NCBI RefSeq assembly: GCF_958979055.1
Contig: NC_084898.1
Coordinates: 4,377,001-4,441,000 of the forward strand
Origin: Alnus glutinosa
Taxonomy: Eukaryota > Streptophyta > Magnoliopsida > Fagales > Betulaceae
DNA length: 64,000 nt
Direction: 5' to 3'
The notes under the pieces were generated by a model. That model saw only the letters and a program-made list of their open reading frames with translations. It ran no database searches and was not told where the DNA came from. Shown in pieces: positions 1 through 11,934 of the stretch (position 1 is its first letter; each line of letters begins with the position of its first letter). The position numbers were made by a program, and so were the translations under genes.

Positions 1-721
1 GGGACCACTTGGGGCAAAGAGTAAACCCTAAACAAATAAAACCAAATCCCGAGTAGCAGATCTATCGGGTACCACCAACAAATAACAACAAAAAGAAATC
101 AACAATAAGAAAGCAACAGGTAACTGGTCGGACACAATGAAAACAATAAATTTTTTTAAAAAAAAATACTTACAATTCCGAAAATCTCCAACAAATAGGT
201 TACTGGTAGCAGATCGGTAGTTGTTATAGGCCGATTTTGATGTTCGAAGATTGTGTGAGGATTGAATGTTGTTCTAGGGTTTTGAGTGTTCAAAGTGAAG
301 TGTGGTTTGAATCCAAAAAGAGTGGAGTGTGCGGCGCAGATTAAGGTAGAATGAAACAAAAATTCAGGGGCATTTGAGGTATTCCACACTAAAAAATAAG
401 GGTATATGCGTAAAATCAATAACTTGTTATTTTTAAATTCAACCGGTTTTTAAAAAGGGTATTTTTGTCTTTAATCAACTGTACCGAAGGGCTATTTCGA
501 AATAAAAATTGGTTAGACGGTACGTGACAGGCATGTGACCCATTGACCGTCGCACATAATGGGTCTGACTGACGGAAGGGGGCAAAAGATGTAAAATTGG
601 TAGTTGAATGCTCTCTTTTGGTCGAAGTGGTAGTTCGTGGGGGCAAAATGACATAGGCCGGTAGTTCATGAGGGATAAAGGTAATTACCCTTTCTTTCTT
701 TTTTTTACATGTCCACACAAG
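1..721. other. Intergenic DNA, no gene seen
   Basis: No coding exon can be supported here. The open frames are short, low in complexity and resemble no family. The part at about 470-690 reads like a dispersed repeat (phrases such as GGGTAATTACC and CATGAACTACCGG on the minus strand), but I see no terminal repeats or target-site duplication. Confidence 0.5.
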
Positions 722-795
722 AGGTGGAGAGGGATTCGAACTAATAACTTCTATTTCATGAAGCGTGATTCACAACCGATTGAGCTACCACTTAG
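722..795 (-). mobile_element. tRNA-derived SINE-like head or tRNA relic
   Basis: The minus strand carries the two internal RNA polymerase III promoter boxes at tRNA-like spacing. The A-box-like TGGTAGCTCAATCGG is at 790-776, and the B-box-like AGTTCGAATCC is at 741-731. The intervening arms do not give me a clean cloverleaf with a convincing anticodon. An A-rich stretch follows on the minus strand (about 710-690), as in a SINE tail. A decayed tRNA gene is the alternative. No target-site duplication was found. Confidence 0.5.
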
Positions 796-849
796 AAACA
801 TTATTAGGTAATCTCTTGAATCCATTAATCTTTCTCACAGGAACATGTA

Positions 850-1130
850 TGTTAAAGTATTGATTTAGTGATTAAATTTACCTCTTCCTATCAGCTTAAG
901 TTTTTGGGACAAGGGGTGATTTAACATGGTATCAAAGCCAAAGGTCCTGAGTTCGAACCTGGACTCTGTCATTTACCTTCCGTTTCAATTAAATACTCCA
1001 CGTGTTGGGCCTCACATATCAAAAAGAAGTCTGAGCCCACACGTGAGGGGGAGTGTTAAAGTATTGATTAAGTGATTAAATTTACCTCTTCCTATCAGCT
1101 TAAGCTTTTGGGACAAGTGGTGATTTAACA
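850..1130 (+). mobile_element. SMART/TRIM miniature LTR retrotransposon, complete
   Basis: Two near-identical 77-bp terminal repeats lie at 850-926 and 1054-1130, both beginning TGTTAAAG and ending TTTAACA. The primer-binding site TGGTATCAAAGCC (initiator-Met tRNA type) follows the first repeat directly. A purine tract GAGGGGGAG precedes the second. The 5-bp target duplication ATGTA is at 845-849 and 1131-1135. The internal part is about 127 bp and codes for nothing, so the element depends on proteins from another retrotransposon. Its size and structure match the plant SMART/TRIM class. Decayed relatives occur at about 14.9 and 45.0 kb. Confidence 0.9.
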
Positions 1131-1389
1131 ATGTACTGGAGACCCAATCGGGTATCTCGATGCAACCAAACAGGCCCAATGAGCATTGGTTTGAACCAGC
1201 CTATAGGGACAGAGGAAGTACATCAGAAATTGTAGTATACATATCCAAGAGTTTTCAACCAGCTCATAGTATACATATCCTCCAGTTTGACAATGCTTTT
1301 TAGTTTATGTTTTTTTTTTATATATTTTTAGTTGAAAAACTATTCTAATTTGATATAAATGTGAAAGTAGTTTTAAGTGTTTAGTGAGT

Positions 1390-1770
1390 ATTTTGTGAAT
1401 GGTGGAATGACTCTCTCACTCTTATTCTAATTGGTCCACACCTGTGGCCCAATGGAATGGGGGTTGCTGGAATGGCTCGATCTCTCACTCTTAATCCCTT
1501 TGGAATAACTCTCTCACTCTTATTCTCATTGCCCCACAAATTGCCTAATGAAGGCACATAACATAAATTGTATTTCGCCTATAAAAGATCAGTAGGAGAC
1601 CAGATGTTCTATCATGCCCTAATCTCCATCTATTTTTTTCATTATCACATTTATTCTATTACTGACTTAAGCATCAGAAGTGGCGCCGCCGCCGCCACCC
1701 CCCTTGGCGGCGCGCCAGTCCAAACTTTGGCTGTCTTACAGAGATCCTGGATCGAGGACTAAGTGTAGGT
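1390..1770 (+). mobile_element. Probable Gypsy-type LTR remnant
   Basis: A TATA-like CCTATAAAAG at about 1578 is followed by TACTGACTTAAGCATCAGA at about 1660, then a GC-rich hairpin-like tract (GGCGCCGCCG to GGCGGCGCGCC), then TCCTGGATCGAGGAC. This order resembles the R/U5 part of some plant Gypsy LTRs. A matching motif occurs on the minus strand near 12.04 kb. No partner LTR, primer-binding site or target duplication is visible, and the ends are approximate. Confidence 0.4.
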
Positions 1771-1792
1771 AGCCATTGTTAATTTTTTGGCT

Positions 1793-2307
1793 TTTTTTTT
1801 TTTTTTTTTTTTTAACATAAACCCTTCTTATTGAGTAAACCAAAATGATCCAAAAAGCAGGATCTAGGGACAAATGCGTTCCCTACTTACAATATCGTAG
1901 ATGCTGCTTGGAATATCTTCCAACCAAACAGAATCTATGATATGAGTTGCTGCCTTCCTTGCAAGAGCATGAGCTGCTAAATTAGCTTTCCTTCCAACAT
2001 GGACAACACATGAAGATCTAAAAAGACTCAACCCTTGTTTGATGCTGTCCACGAAGTGACCAATTCTATTCATGGGTGAGGTACCTACGTTAACCTCTTG
2101 AACGATCAACAATGAATCACTTTCAAAGATTACATCAAAAAAACTTGCCTCTTTGCTGAACATCAACGCCGAGAGGGTTGCAATAACTTCGGCTAGCTTT
2201 GAGTCCACTACAATCTTTTGGGTAGAGCTGCAGGCTCGCAGGAAACAACCTACACTTTTACGAGCAATAATTTCAAAACCAATGCATCCATTATTTTTAT
2301 TAACCAC
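1793..2307 (-). mobile_element. 5'-truncated LINE tail with RNase H-like ORF
   Basis: The frame from 2307 to 1864 (147 aa, minus strand) matches the RNase H fold (RVT_3 type) found at the end of plant LINE ORF2 and in related stand-alone plant proteins. FESDSLLIVQEVN holds the second acidic strand, and VHVGRKANLAAHALARKA is the typical C-terminal helix with Asn/Asp and His. A run of A on the minus strand (1813-1793) follows the stop, like a retroposon poly(A) tail. There is no reverse transcriptase upstream. A domesticated RNase H gene cannot be ruled out because the frame is open, but the poly(A) favours a truncated insertion. Confidence 0.65.
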
Positions 2308-2335
2308 AATTAACCTTAATTAAACCTGAGAGTTG

Positions 2336-2337
<2 letters not shown>

Positions 2338-2368
<31 letters not shown>

Positions 2369-2370
2369 AA
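2338..2370. repeat. C21 homopolymer followed by an A run
   Basis: A run of 21 C at 2338-2358 is followed directly by 12 A. Its length in the assembly may be unreliable. Confidence 0.9.
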
Positions 2371-4085
2371 GAAGGCTCATTTTAAAAAAACGTTGTCAAA
2401 CCATATTGTTCATTTTTTTTCTTTTTTCCGTATAGTACGACCTTTTCAATGCTACTGCAAGAAGATAATATTTAATAAGAAAGATATATAAAATAAATAT
2501 AGTAGCACAAGAATTTAAAATATTATTACAAAGTTATATTATTCTTGGGCTTTATATAAACCAATGTAGAGTTTATTGACTTATTCTTTGAATAAATGTA
2601 TAATCAAATATTCAGCAATAATTAAATACATCTGGTGATCCGATCCATATATATATTTGAATAATTCAGAACAAAATAATAATATAAAACTGCTGATCCT
2701 ATACATTCACATAGTTATACTTCATTAATTAGTGACGGAGGCAAGGGTATTATAACTGTCATTCTCCTTTTTCTTTTTTTCTTTTTTCTTTTTTTAAGCA
2801 AGATAAATATTATTATATAAAATATAAAACCATCCAATACAAGACAAAGATTAATACAAGGCAAAGATTAATAATAAAAATAAAAACACTAGATAGAAAT
2901 GGGCCAAAGCCCAATCTAGATACCTTAGAGGAGATCGAGATGAGTGTCTTCTTCATATATAGAGGATTAATTGCTAGAAAAATGAAGAGGCGGTGGAACC
3001 ACTAATAAAATATGGTTAATATAAGTTGAATAGATAACGACATGGAATTTGTAAAGGTGATTTTGATAAGTTTTGTAAGAAAAAGTCAGAATTGAGTTGC
3101 TGAATAGATGAACAATACTCTTTTGGGGAGAGTGTGTAACAAACTTTTGAATGCCCCTAAGTATCTTTAGACAGATGTAGTTAATATGATTAAGTTGCTA
3201 TTGGGTGATCAATCATTATCAATCAATTACTATTGAATATAAAACTCTAGTAGTATTCTTTGCTAATTATTCAAAATTGAAATCTTTTGTTTTTTTCCAT
3301 GATAATTGTCATATATATGAATATATTAATGATGGTTAGATTGAGCCTAGAGCCAAAAAGAGCATATCTCGAATATGTCGATGTGGTTAAAACATACATC
3401 AATGGGGTTAAAACATATAGATTGTGATTTTTCAATCCTAAATCACCCAAGTTTATAGTAAGTAGAGATTTTGTTTTTATGGATTTGTTATATATGCTCC
3501 ACCTGAGGAAAGAGTCTATTATTTTTGTAGGAAATGAGCAAGATTATAGCAAGGAGGTGGAACTAGCTAGAAGTAAAAGCTTTACAAAAATGCACGATGA
3601 CTTTCCAAATAATTAAAACCGATACAAATATACATGGTTCCAATTCTATTGATGATGCATGATGACATGCTGATCGTTGCCAAAAGCATGTTAAATATTA
3701 ATTAACATACTGAAGATTCAATTAGATAATGAGTTTGAGGATAAAATTAAGATAAAGTCATTGCAAATGAAATTTTATAAGCAAACGATATTGTTAGCTA
3801 ATAGCCTAATACATTGCCAATACTGGTAATTAAGGTTTAATGTTGGTTTGGTTTATGACAAAGGTGCGCAATTACATATATAAGTTACCTTCAAAAAAAA
3901 AATTACATATATAAGTTCTAGTGTTATTAGATATGTTGATTTTTATATGACAGCAGCACAAGTAGTAAGAAAAGCAATTTGATTAAGAGGTTTAGTGACT
4001 AGGGGTTGCAACTAGATGTAACTACTATTTCGATATCCAGAGCACAATAAATTTAACAAAAAAATAAAATGTATAATGAGATAAC
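2371..4085. other. AT-rich intergenic DNA, nothing recognised
   Basis: No exon, terminal repeat or RNA gene stands out. The sequence is AT-rich with short microsatellite-like stretches. Confidence 0.5.
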
Positions 4086-6098
4086 TGATAAGTGTCGAAT
4101 GTTGCACATTCAAGCCCCTTAACTTATATATGTTAATTTTTTAGTATTGTTATTTGTTTGATTTTGTGTTGTTTTAATGTTTTCAGGTTTTAAATAAAGA
4201 CACAATTAATTCCATTAATTTTGGGCTTAAAGCACACTTTGAGAAGACCTAGAAAATATGTTTAAGCTTAACCAATCATAATAGAATACCTATATGATGT
4301 GGTTAAGTTTAATCAAATCAAGTGAAGGACTAAATCAGAATTTCTCTACTAATAAGAGTCAAAATCAGATTGGATTCAAATTTGGATTCTGCATATGTCT
4401 CAGTGTTTTAATCATAACTTTTGCATCAGATATTGGATTGCGATGAAATTAATGGCGTTGGAAAGCTAATAAAATATTCAACAAATATGTCAGAAATAGC
4501 TTTTCTCTAATTCGAACGTTTACTATATTAAAATTGCCTCGCAATAAAAGACCGCAATTCTAGCCGAATTTGGAATCATTTTCCTACATGGATTAAAGTT
4601 TCAATCTCCTACTTGGACAAGAAGACTCAAGAGACGATTTTTCTGGAATTCCAAGGGCTTCTAGGACTTGTGTTGACGCAGGAAAAATCAAAAAAGAAAA
4701 GACAATAGGCATCACACCCAAAAGAAGGGCTTCTCACCCATGGACAGAGTAATCTCAACTCAAAATAGACTATCAAAAGATTTCTTTATTCCATCCCTGA
4801 ATCAAAAGTATTACATAGCTTTTATAGACTTGTCTACTTATTCTAAATTGACAAGGAAAAGTAAAACTAAAACAACTAGGAAATTTAATTAGTAACCTAC
4901 GTACTTGGAAATCCACCTTTGATATGGACTTGGAGTTCTACAAAAACCTGGATTCCTTTGCCGACTTGAAATACAAGCTGACTTAGGAGAAACAAAAATT
5001 CCCTTGATTTGGTTTCCATTCACGTAAGCCAACAATTATTTGGACTAGAACTTTTCTTAAAAAAAAACATAAAGTAGAAGTAGACAACGTACTCCGTCAT
5101 GTGTGCTTCCTATAAATAGACCTCTAAGCTTCAAGAGAATGTGTGCTTGGTGCTTGGGCTTGTGCTTAGCTTTAGACAAAATTCTTCTTGGAGGCCTGAC
5201 AAGTTGAAGAGGAGAAGAACATGGCAGGAGGCCATCCCAGCACTACGATGAGCGGTTAAATTCCTAATAGGGTGTTGATGTAGCCCTTTCCAAGTAACAA
5301 TGGTTTAATTGTATTTTAATTTGGGATTTTCTATATGCATAATGGTTGTATAACTGTGAGAATTGATTTTAATGTTTATATTCAATCATTATGAATTTCT
5401 TATCTTGTTTTAGAAAGTCTTTTATATTGATTGAACTCAATCCTTCATATTTTCTGTGATTATGTGAATGATTGTTATACAATGGTTTTAATTGATATAT
5501 GATCAAGAGGATTAGATAGACCATGCTTAGGAAAGACGGATTGTACTACACCCTAGTTTAGTGTAATTTAGGTAGACAGTCCGTGCCAACCGAAGATGGG
5601 TTATACTATTCCATTGATTGTGTGTATATCCTATTAAAGACGTAGCTAGTCTATGCCTAGGGAAGACGGGTCGTACGGCATCTTAGTGGTTAGGTGGACG
5701 GTCCGTGCCAACCGAAGATAGATTATACTTATTCTTTAGAGGTAATTTCTTGACAACTCGAGTGAGACGAGCCCTTTATCATGCATAGTATGAATTTTCC
5801 TTGTTAATTTATGATTGACCATTGTTATGCGGTGAGTGGTGAAATCAATCCCCTATTTTTTATCTCATCCCTATTATCTTTAAATTTATGTCTTTTACTT
5901 TTATGCATTTATTTTTATAAAACAAAAATCAAACATATTTTAAATTAAGTTATATTTAATCTCGATAAGCTTGATAATAATACATACGCAGTCCTTGAGG
6001 TTCGACACCCTCAACATAGCCCTATCCTATAAGGATTCGTACTATTGCGAGTGGTAATTTTATTATTGATATATTTTGGTAAACAAAAAACCACATCA
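4086..6098 (+). mobile_element. Solo LTR, 2013 bp, with 5-bp TSD
   Basis: The block starts TGATAAGTGTCG and ends AACCACATCA, the TG...CA ends of an LTR. It is flanked by the identical 5-bp repeat ATAAC (4081-4085 and 6099-6103), the target duplication left by an LTR retrotransposon. A TATA box (CCTATAAATAG) is at about 5110. No gag, pol or primer-binding site is inside, and no second LTR follows. This is a solo LTR left by recombination between two LTRs. Short internal units recur at about 5520-5740 (GACGG...CCGTGCCAACCGAAGAT twice). The length suits a large Gypsy-type element, but the family cannot be fixed without a search. Confidence 0.88.
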
Positions 6099-6342
6099 AT
6101 AACCAAACATATTGATGTCAAATTTTTATTATTTTTTTTTATTTTTTTATTTTTTTGAGGTTATAAATGATGCTAAAATCAATCTTCAGTCATGTACGGT
6201 TTTTTTAACTTTTTTATGAAGAGATTCAATCTTCACCCAAAAATGCAAGGAATAACATTACATAAGATTTCTTTTAATTATATTCCCTTCTATATGCTCT
6301 TCTCAGCTTTCTTTTCGTCACCTCTACGGACCAAATTAAAAT

Positions 6343-6515
6343 GAAAATTGCTACACTCCTATTATCACTCTCACACTCCTTAATATGACAGTGAAAATTA
6401 CTATTGAATTTTGGATAAATCACTATTAAATTTTGAATTTAATAGTGATTTTCACTATCACGTTAGAGAGCGTACATTTAAGAGTATGTAAACGAGAGCG
6501 TGTGTAGCATTTCTC
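6343..6515. mobile_element. Foldback MITE-like element
   Basis: The left end reads GAAAATTGCTACAC and the right end is the inverse, GTGTAGCATTTCTC. The arms carry matching inverted stretches around the centre (CACTATTAAATT and AATTTAATAGTG). The ends resemble the GAGAAATG-type ends of the Mutator-like MITEs at 17.7 and 60.9 kb. The target duplication is not clear. Confidence 0.55.
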
Positions 6516-6670
6516 AACCAAAATTCGTTCAAAAAATTCCATTACAATTAAGTACTACAATATACGAAGAAAGAGGAAAATGAATGCCAAGTCAAAAGAA
6601 TCGCTAGTTAGCTAAATTATAGCCTGCTGGAGACAGCCTTTAATTTGCAAGTGTCTGATAAAGATTATTT

Positions 6671-7848
6671 TTACATTCTACGTTGAATTAATCCATACAC
6701 TATCACAAGAGCGATGATAAGGGAATGATCAATATGAGGAACAACCTCCAAAGCCACTACGTCGTCTCCGAGCAGTACTCCAGAAGATGATTGCTTTCGC
6801 TTTGCCTGCACAAAATCAAGTGCATCGATCAGGGAAAAATGATGTATCGGTTGAGTGAGAACTTGAACAACCGATCTCAACCAAATTAAACGAGTTGGCC
6901 ATTCGAGCCGACTCTCGGAAGCTTTCAGCAAATAAATTAACCAAAGCTCACCTCAGCAACAACATCCCCATCGACGTCTACTATCCTGAATGCTGCTTTG
7001 GCAGCCAATCTAACCATCCAATACTTGTCATACCCTACTGTAATTCCACAAGCTACATCTCCCCTAAGCATTCTGCAATACTTTTTGACTTGAAACCACG
7101 GCTTTTCCTTCTTTATGCTACAACTGCTCCATCTATAACCATCCCAACATCCAAAAGCTTGTAATTTCTGCATAATATACTCAAAATTTGAGAGACCCAA
7201 TTAAGGTGCATGTGGCTATCATAAAAAAAAACCCCAATAAAGTTAGAGCAAAAACAAAACAGAAACAGAAGAACAAAAACAAAAACAAAACAAAGCAAAA
7301 GGCAAATTTGTTCTTTGTCTTTTGTTTTCGTTTTTCAGAACAAAAATATTGAGAAACAACCCAAAACACAACTAAAAACACAAAACCAGTTTTCCCATTT
7401 ATGTTATATCGGAACACGTTTTCAAACCAAAAACAAAAGGTAGCCCCAAAACACATCGACAAACATACAAATTTTCTCAAGCAGCGGAGTCGGGGGTGGG
7501 GTAAAATGAAAAGTCTCATTTCAAATCTTACCAACAAATTAAGCTAATCGAAAACCACGATATAGTTCTCATTATATATTCATGTTATATATATATATAT
7601 ATATATGCTACCTTCCGACGAATGGTGAAGAGAACTTTTCCTCGCAGATCCATGAGATGAACTTCATTGCTGCATTTCTTGCCGTAGTTATCAACGCGAT
7701 AAACAATCTCACCCTTGGAATTGAAGACAGTGCAACCATATGAATGAAAGAGAAGGGATTTCATCCATACAGTGAATGTTTCTCCTTTTGAAGTCATGTA
7801 GGAAGAAGCCGCGCGAGGGTATATAATATGGGGATATATCTTAGCCAT
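6671..7848 (-). CDS. LURP-one-related (LOR) protein, 3 exons, 195 aa
   Basis: Exons on the minus strand are 7848-7612, 7167-6952 and 6805-6671. All three junctions are GT-AG, all introns are phase 0, and the spliced frame is open to the stop. The product has the LOR/Tubby-C-like beta-barrel signature: TFTVWMKSLLF near the start, then GCTVFNSKGEIVYRVDNY and MDLRGKVLFTIRRK in exon 1. Exon 2 carries CRMLRGDV and AAFRIVDVDGDVVAEV. The hydrophobic central helix SLIIALVIVYGLI is at the C-terminus. The length is normal for the family. In Arabidopsis, LURP1 members support basal defence to an oomycete, but most LOR proteins have no known biochemical role, so none is claimed here. The start is the ATG before AKIYPH; an in-frame ATG four codons upstream is also possible. 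Confidence 0.9.
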
Positions 7849-8926
7849 TAATAGGAGCATATAATTTGTGGGGGTTTGGAGATAAGTTGGTCTAGAGAAG
7901 ATTATTTTTAAGTTCCAAGATATTTGGTGGGCGACTTCAATCTCATTAAATAATTTTATATGACAGTTATAAAGGCAAATATAACGACTTGTATATTAAA
8001 TCTTCTGGATTAATGCTGTTTTTTTCTTTTCTTTTCTTTTATCGTATTGGTTCATTTGAACCATGGCTAGCTTGATACCATATGATCACTTTGTGGAGGA
8101 GCACTTCCCCTATTTTGATTTGTTAATCTTTCCAGCAAAAACAGATTGTCCCTTGATATAAGAACACATAAAAATTTAAAGGGAGAAAGCATGAAATTAA
8201 GCCACATATATTTTAAGTGGTTCAACATATAGCCTACGTCCACACATTATAATATTTTTTGCTACATTTTTCCTTGATGATTTGATTGTATACGTACAAG
8301 ACTTTATTTATAGAGAAATAGTCTAAACATTACACGTCTTTTCTACTTTTACATTTAGAGGATTTGCGAATCCTTCCTGCTTATTCAAAAATTTTCCATG
8401 GCCGATCTCACAACATCAAGATACTTGATAATCGGAGTTGAAACGAGGGTTGAATCTGGTACAATAAAGCTACTATACATGTCACTTCGTTACATTAATG
8501 TGAGAGGCCGGAGACCTAAGTCATTCTCTACTCGAACACCTATCTGAATAGGTGAAACCCGAATAACCTAACTCTTGCTTAATGTTGCTCATTACACGTT
8601 GCACGGGATCCCAATTTTAGTCCAGCGTGGCGAAGTAGTTGACCTGGACAGAAGTTTCTCACCTAAAACTTAATAAAAAAAAAAAAAAAAATACATGTTT
8701 TAGGAATGTCTCATTGTGAACATTCCTAGAGCAGGCCCTACTCTCTTTCAATGAGTGTCTGACTTTTCCTTTATAGATTTTAATAGAGAAGCACTTAGAA
8801 AGGTATCTAGTATCTTTAAGGTTGTTGATGTCATGCCGAATATAAACATTTTACCTATAATTTTGTCCTTATAGTCCAAAGGGGCCGGGTGACTTATTTT
8901 AAAACCAATTTTTGATTCTTTTACTC
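7849..8926. other. Upstream region of the LOR gene and intergenic DNA
   Basis: No exon or RNA gene is supported. The first few hundred bases would hold the LOR promoter, but I see no unambiguous TATA box at a fixed distance. Confidence 0.45.
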
Positions 8927-9084
<158 letters not shown>

Positions 9085-9454
9085 ATGTAAAAGAAACTAA
9101 AATTAATTAATGTGATAATAATACTATTTCTCTAATCCAAATCCTTGAACATGTACACGGACGTGAATCGTACATAGATCTCATCTAATAATATTAGAAT
9201 TCCATAAATAAATTCATTTCTCAAATACACTTTTACCTGTTTGGAATTGCATATATGCCTTGAGAAATAAATATAGCTTGTAAAGTCAAAAGGAGATCTT
9301 TAAAAAAAAAACTTCATTTTAAAGCTTTTTCATAGGTGCGTTTTGTCATTTTTTTTAAAAGCAAAAAAGTCAACAAAATGCTTTTTGAGTTTTATTATTA
9401 TTATCAGATAGATTAACTGTTTGTTTGATACAACTTTTAATGTACTAAAAATAT

Positions 9455-9795
9455 CAGAAGAACTTCATGATTTATAACTCTTAAAATTTTATCCATTTTG
9501 AAAGAATGTATCTAAATTTTAAAACGTCTCAATTTAAGGTATTCATTTTTCAGAAAGTTTCAATCTTAATCATCTGTTAGAACTTTCTAGTAAATCCTGT
9601 CAAAATTCTCAAAATACCTCTCATTTTTTTTAGAAAAAAAAAATTGTTAGGATTTAAGAATCGGTTAGAATTTAACGGAATTTGCAAAAATACTCATGCC
9701 TTAATCTTTGAAAATTTTTATAAAATTTTTTTTAAAAAAAAATAAAAACAAATGTATTTTAAGAATTTTGATAGAATTTTCAAAAATACCCATAC
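9455..9795. mobile_element. AT-rich foldback family, copy 1 (truncated)
   Basis: The copy shares the family signature: a left arm with TTAAAACGTCTCAATTTAAG and GTATTCATTTTTCAG, then the motif TGTCAAAATTCTCAAAATAC, a poly-T/poly-A centre and the mirrored motif TTAGAATTTAACGGAATTTG. The right terminal arm is missing, and the copy ends at the GGCATGCC-rich repeat. Better-preserved copies are at 11.1, 35.4 and 45.9 kb. Confidence 0.65.
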
Positions 9796-9885
9796 TATGG
9801 CATGCCTTGATGGTTGCCATGGCTTGCCACTACTTGCCTTGGTGGGTGCCATGGCATGTCTTGGTGGGCGTCATGGCATGCCATA
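9796..9885. repeat. GGCATGCC-rich short tandem array
   Basis: Variants of GCCATGGCATGCC and CTTGGTGGG alternate about every 30 bases for roughly 90 bp (for example TGCCATGGCATGTC and CGTCATGGCATGCC). It is much richer in GC than its surroundings. No function is evident. Confidence 0.6.
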
Positions 9886-10059
9886 AGACTTCAACATGTG
9901 CCACGATGCTTTTATTCATTTGAAAATCACCTAAATTATGCTTCTAAATTCTTTATAGGACATTTGGAATGTGTCCCACACTTCAACTCCTATTTGACAA
10001 TCCATTTTCTAATTTTTTTGATATACAATAGTCGATCTAGTAACTAGCTAGCATCAACT

Positions 10060-10218
10060 TCACTCCATTCCCAACTGAATGGACCAATTCCTTGTAGTCA
10101 TTGCACTAACCAGTAACCAAGCATGCATGACCTCATTTAAATGGGTCAATTTCGGTCCATTCCCAACTGAATGGGCCAATTCCACTTCTTGTATCCCACT
10201 AAACAATAATCTAAAGAA

Positions 10219-10254
<36 letters not shown>
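10060..10254. repeat. Short direct repeat and G30 homopolymer
   Basis: TCCATTCCCAACTGAATGG followed by a shared tail occurs at about 10063 and again at about 10157, so a piece of roughly 30 bp is duplicated with about 95 bp spacing. A run of 30 G follows at 10225-10254. It may form a quadruplex, and its length may be unreliable. Confidence 0.7.
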
Positions 10255-10255
<1 letters not shown>

Positions 10256-11082
10256 GGGGAAACAATTATCTAAAGAAGTTCATAAAATAAAACCTTGTGC
10301 CGGTGACCCAACATATTTTGTTTATATTTGTTTATGAAAAACCCTTGTCCAAGTAAGGCTACAAAGAACAACACACCAATCTTTTGATTCAGAAGTTGAA
10401 TATGCTCTCAAAGATACGAGAGTTTATTTATTTAATCATTTATTTAATATTTTAAATATTTTTTTTACATATGGGATCAAACTCATTTTTTAATAGGTGA
10501 TGTTCAATACGTGAAATATTTAATTAAAATGTGAGGTAAATGATAGAATCGAGATTCAAACTTATGACTTTTAGCTCTCATATAATGCTAAATTACAACT
10601 TAATTATCTCAAAAGTTTAATAAACCTAAAATTAAAATAAAATAAAAAAAAAGAGAAAAGAAGAAGAAGAATAAGAAATAAATTTAATATTTAATGAATA
10701 CTTTAACTAAGAATATCTATATGAAAATTGACACAAACTCAAAAGTAGCTGATCAGGTTTAATATATGTTTTCTTTTTCATGTTTAAACCCTTGATATTC
10801 CTGAGTACAGACTTCGTGAGAAAAGTCTTGGAGGTAGAATGTTCATATTTTACCCTTTACCTTTCACCATGCATATTCTACATCTTTATTTTAAGGAAGA
10901 AGGGACTGTTCAAACATTCTTTAAGAAAAACAAAACAAAAAAATACATTTTTTAATATTTAAAAAAAAAAAATCACTGAAAAACTGCAGAAGGTCAACAA
11001 ACAAGACAACCATTTTACATTCTTATCAAAGGCGACAAAACTCACCTTGTCTTTTCCATCGGCCATCTACTTTTGCTTCTAA
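10255..11082. other. AT-rich intergenic DNA, nothing recognised
   Basis: No exon, terminal repeat or RNA gene is visible, only AT-rich low-complexity sequence. Confidence 0.5.
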
Positions 11083-11349
11083 TTCATATTTTTCATTACT
11101 TTTGAAAAAAGTACTTAAATTTAAAAAAGCGTAAATTTTGGGTATTCATCTTTCAATTTATTTATTTTTTTTTTAATTTCAACCCTCATTTAGAATTTTT
11201 CGTTAAATTCTATCAAAATTTTCAAAATAACCCTGTATTTATTTTTTAAGAAAAAATATAAAAAATTTCAAAGAACCCTGGGTATTTTTACAAATTTTGT
11301 TAAATTCTGACCAATACCTAAATCTTAGCAATTTTTTTTCTTTTTTTAC

Positions 11350-11389
<40 letters not shown>

Positions 11390-11545
11390 AGTTTGGAAAT
11401 TTTGACTGGATTTGAAGAAAAATTCTAACGGATTGCTGAAATTGAAAGATGGATACCACCCTAAATTGACACTTTTTAAAGTTTGAATACATTTTTTCAA
11501 AAAGTGTTGAAAGATCATGAGTTATAAGTAAAGTTCTTATTTATA
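11083..11545. mobile_element. AT-rich foldback family, copy 2 (near full length)
   Basis: The left arm (TTTTTCATTACTTTTGAAAA, GGGTATTCATCTTTCAATTT) and right arm (GAAAGATGGATACC, TTGAAAGATCATGAG) are approximate inverse complements. They enclose the family motifs ATCAAAATTTTCAAAATAAC and TTTTGACTGGATTTGAAG around a T/A-run centre (A run at 11354-11385). No coding capacity is present. The target duplication is not clear. Confidence 0.7.
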
Positions 11546-11698
11546 TATATCAGCGGGACTTAAAGACAAAAATGCCAACTTTTTCGGAAAAAGTAAAATC
11601 TGGCCAAGGGTTTCAATTTAGCATGTGTCTATCAAGTTACATCTTATTTTCAAAAAGATGAATATAAATTCCACTTATATGCGGAATCTCTATTAGTG

Positions 11699-11892
11699 GA
11701 GTAATTCTGTGTATAGGTACATTAAGTGTCTATCTAGTGTCCATCAAAAAATTATGTGGCTTTTAAAATTACCATTTGAACAAAATCATCATTTAATCAA
11801 TCACACGCTCAATAGTAAATTTAAAAGTCACTTCATTTTTTATGAACACTTGATAAACACTTAATGTATATGTAGAATTACTCTAGCTAGTC
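11699..11892. mobile_element. Foldback MITE-like element
   Basis: The left arm GAGTAATTCTGTGTATAGG mirrors the right arm ending TATGTAGAATTACTC. The inner parts also pair (ACATTAAGTG with CACTTAATGT, and TGTGGCTTTTAAAATTACC with its partner). The 9-bp string CTATTAGTG lies on both sides (11690-11698 and 11893-11901) and may be the target duplication, though the right arm then has about 9 unpaired bases. Confidence 0.6.
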
Positions 11893-11934
11893 CTATTAGT
11901 GCTTGACAATTGATAATACGCTAGTCATCACTAT

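Noticed and set aside
722-795. A functional tRNA gene
   Set aside because: The A and B boxes are present, but I could not form a full cloverleaf with a sound acceptor stem and anticodon. A SINE head or relic fits better.
10225-10254. G30 tract as a telomere-like or regulatory quadruplex element
   Set aside because: It is a plain homopolymer with no repeated loop units, and its assembly length is doubtful.
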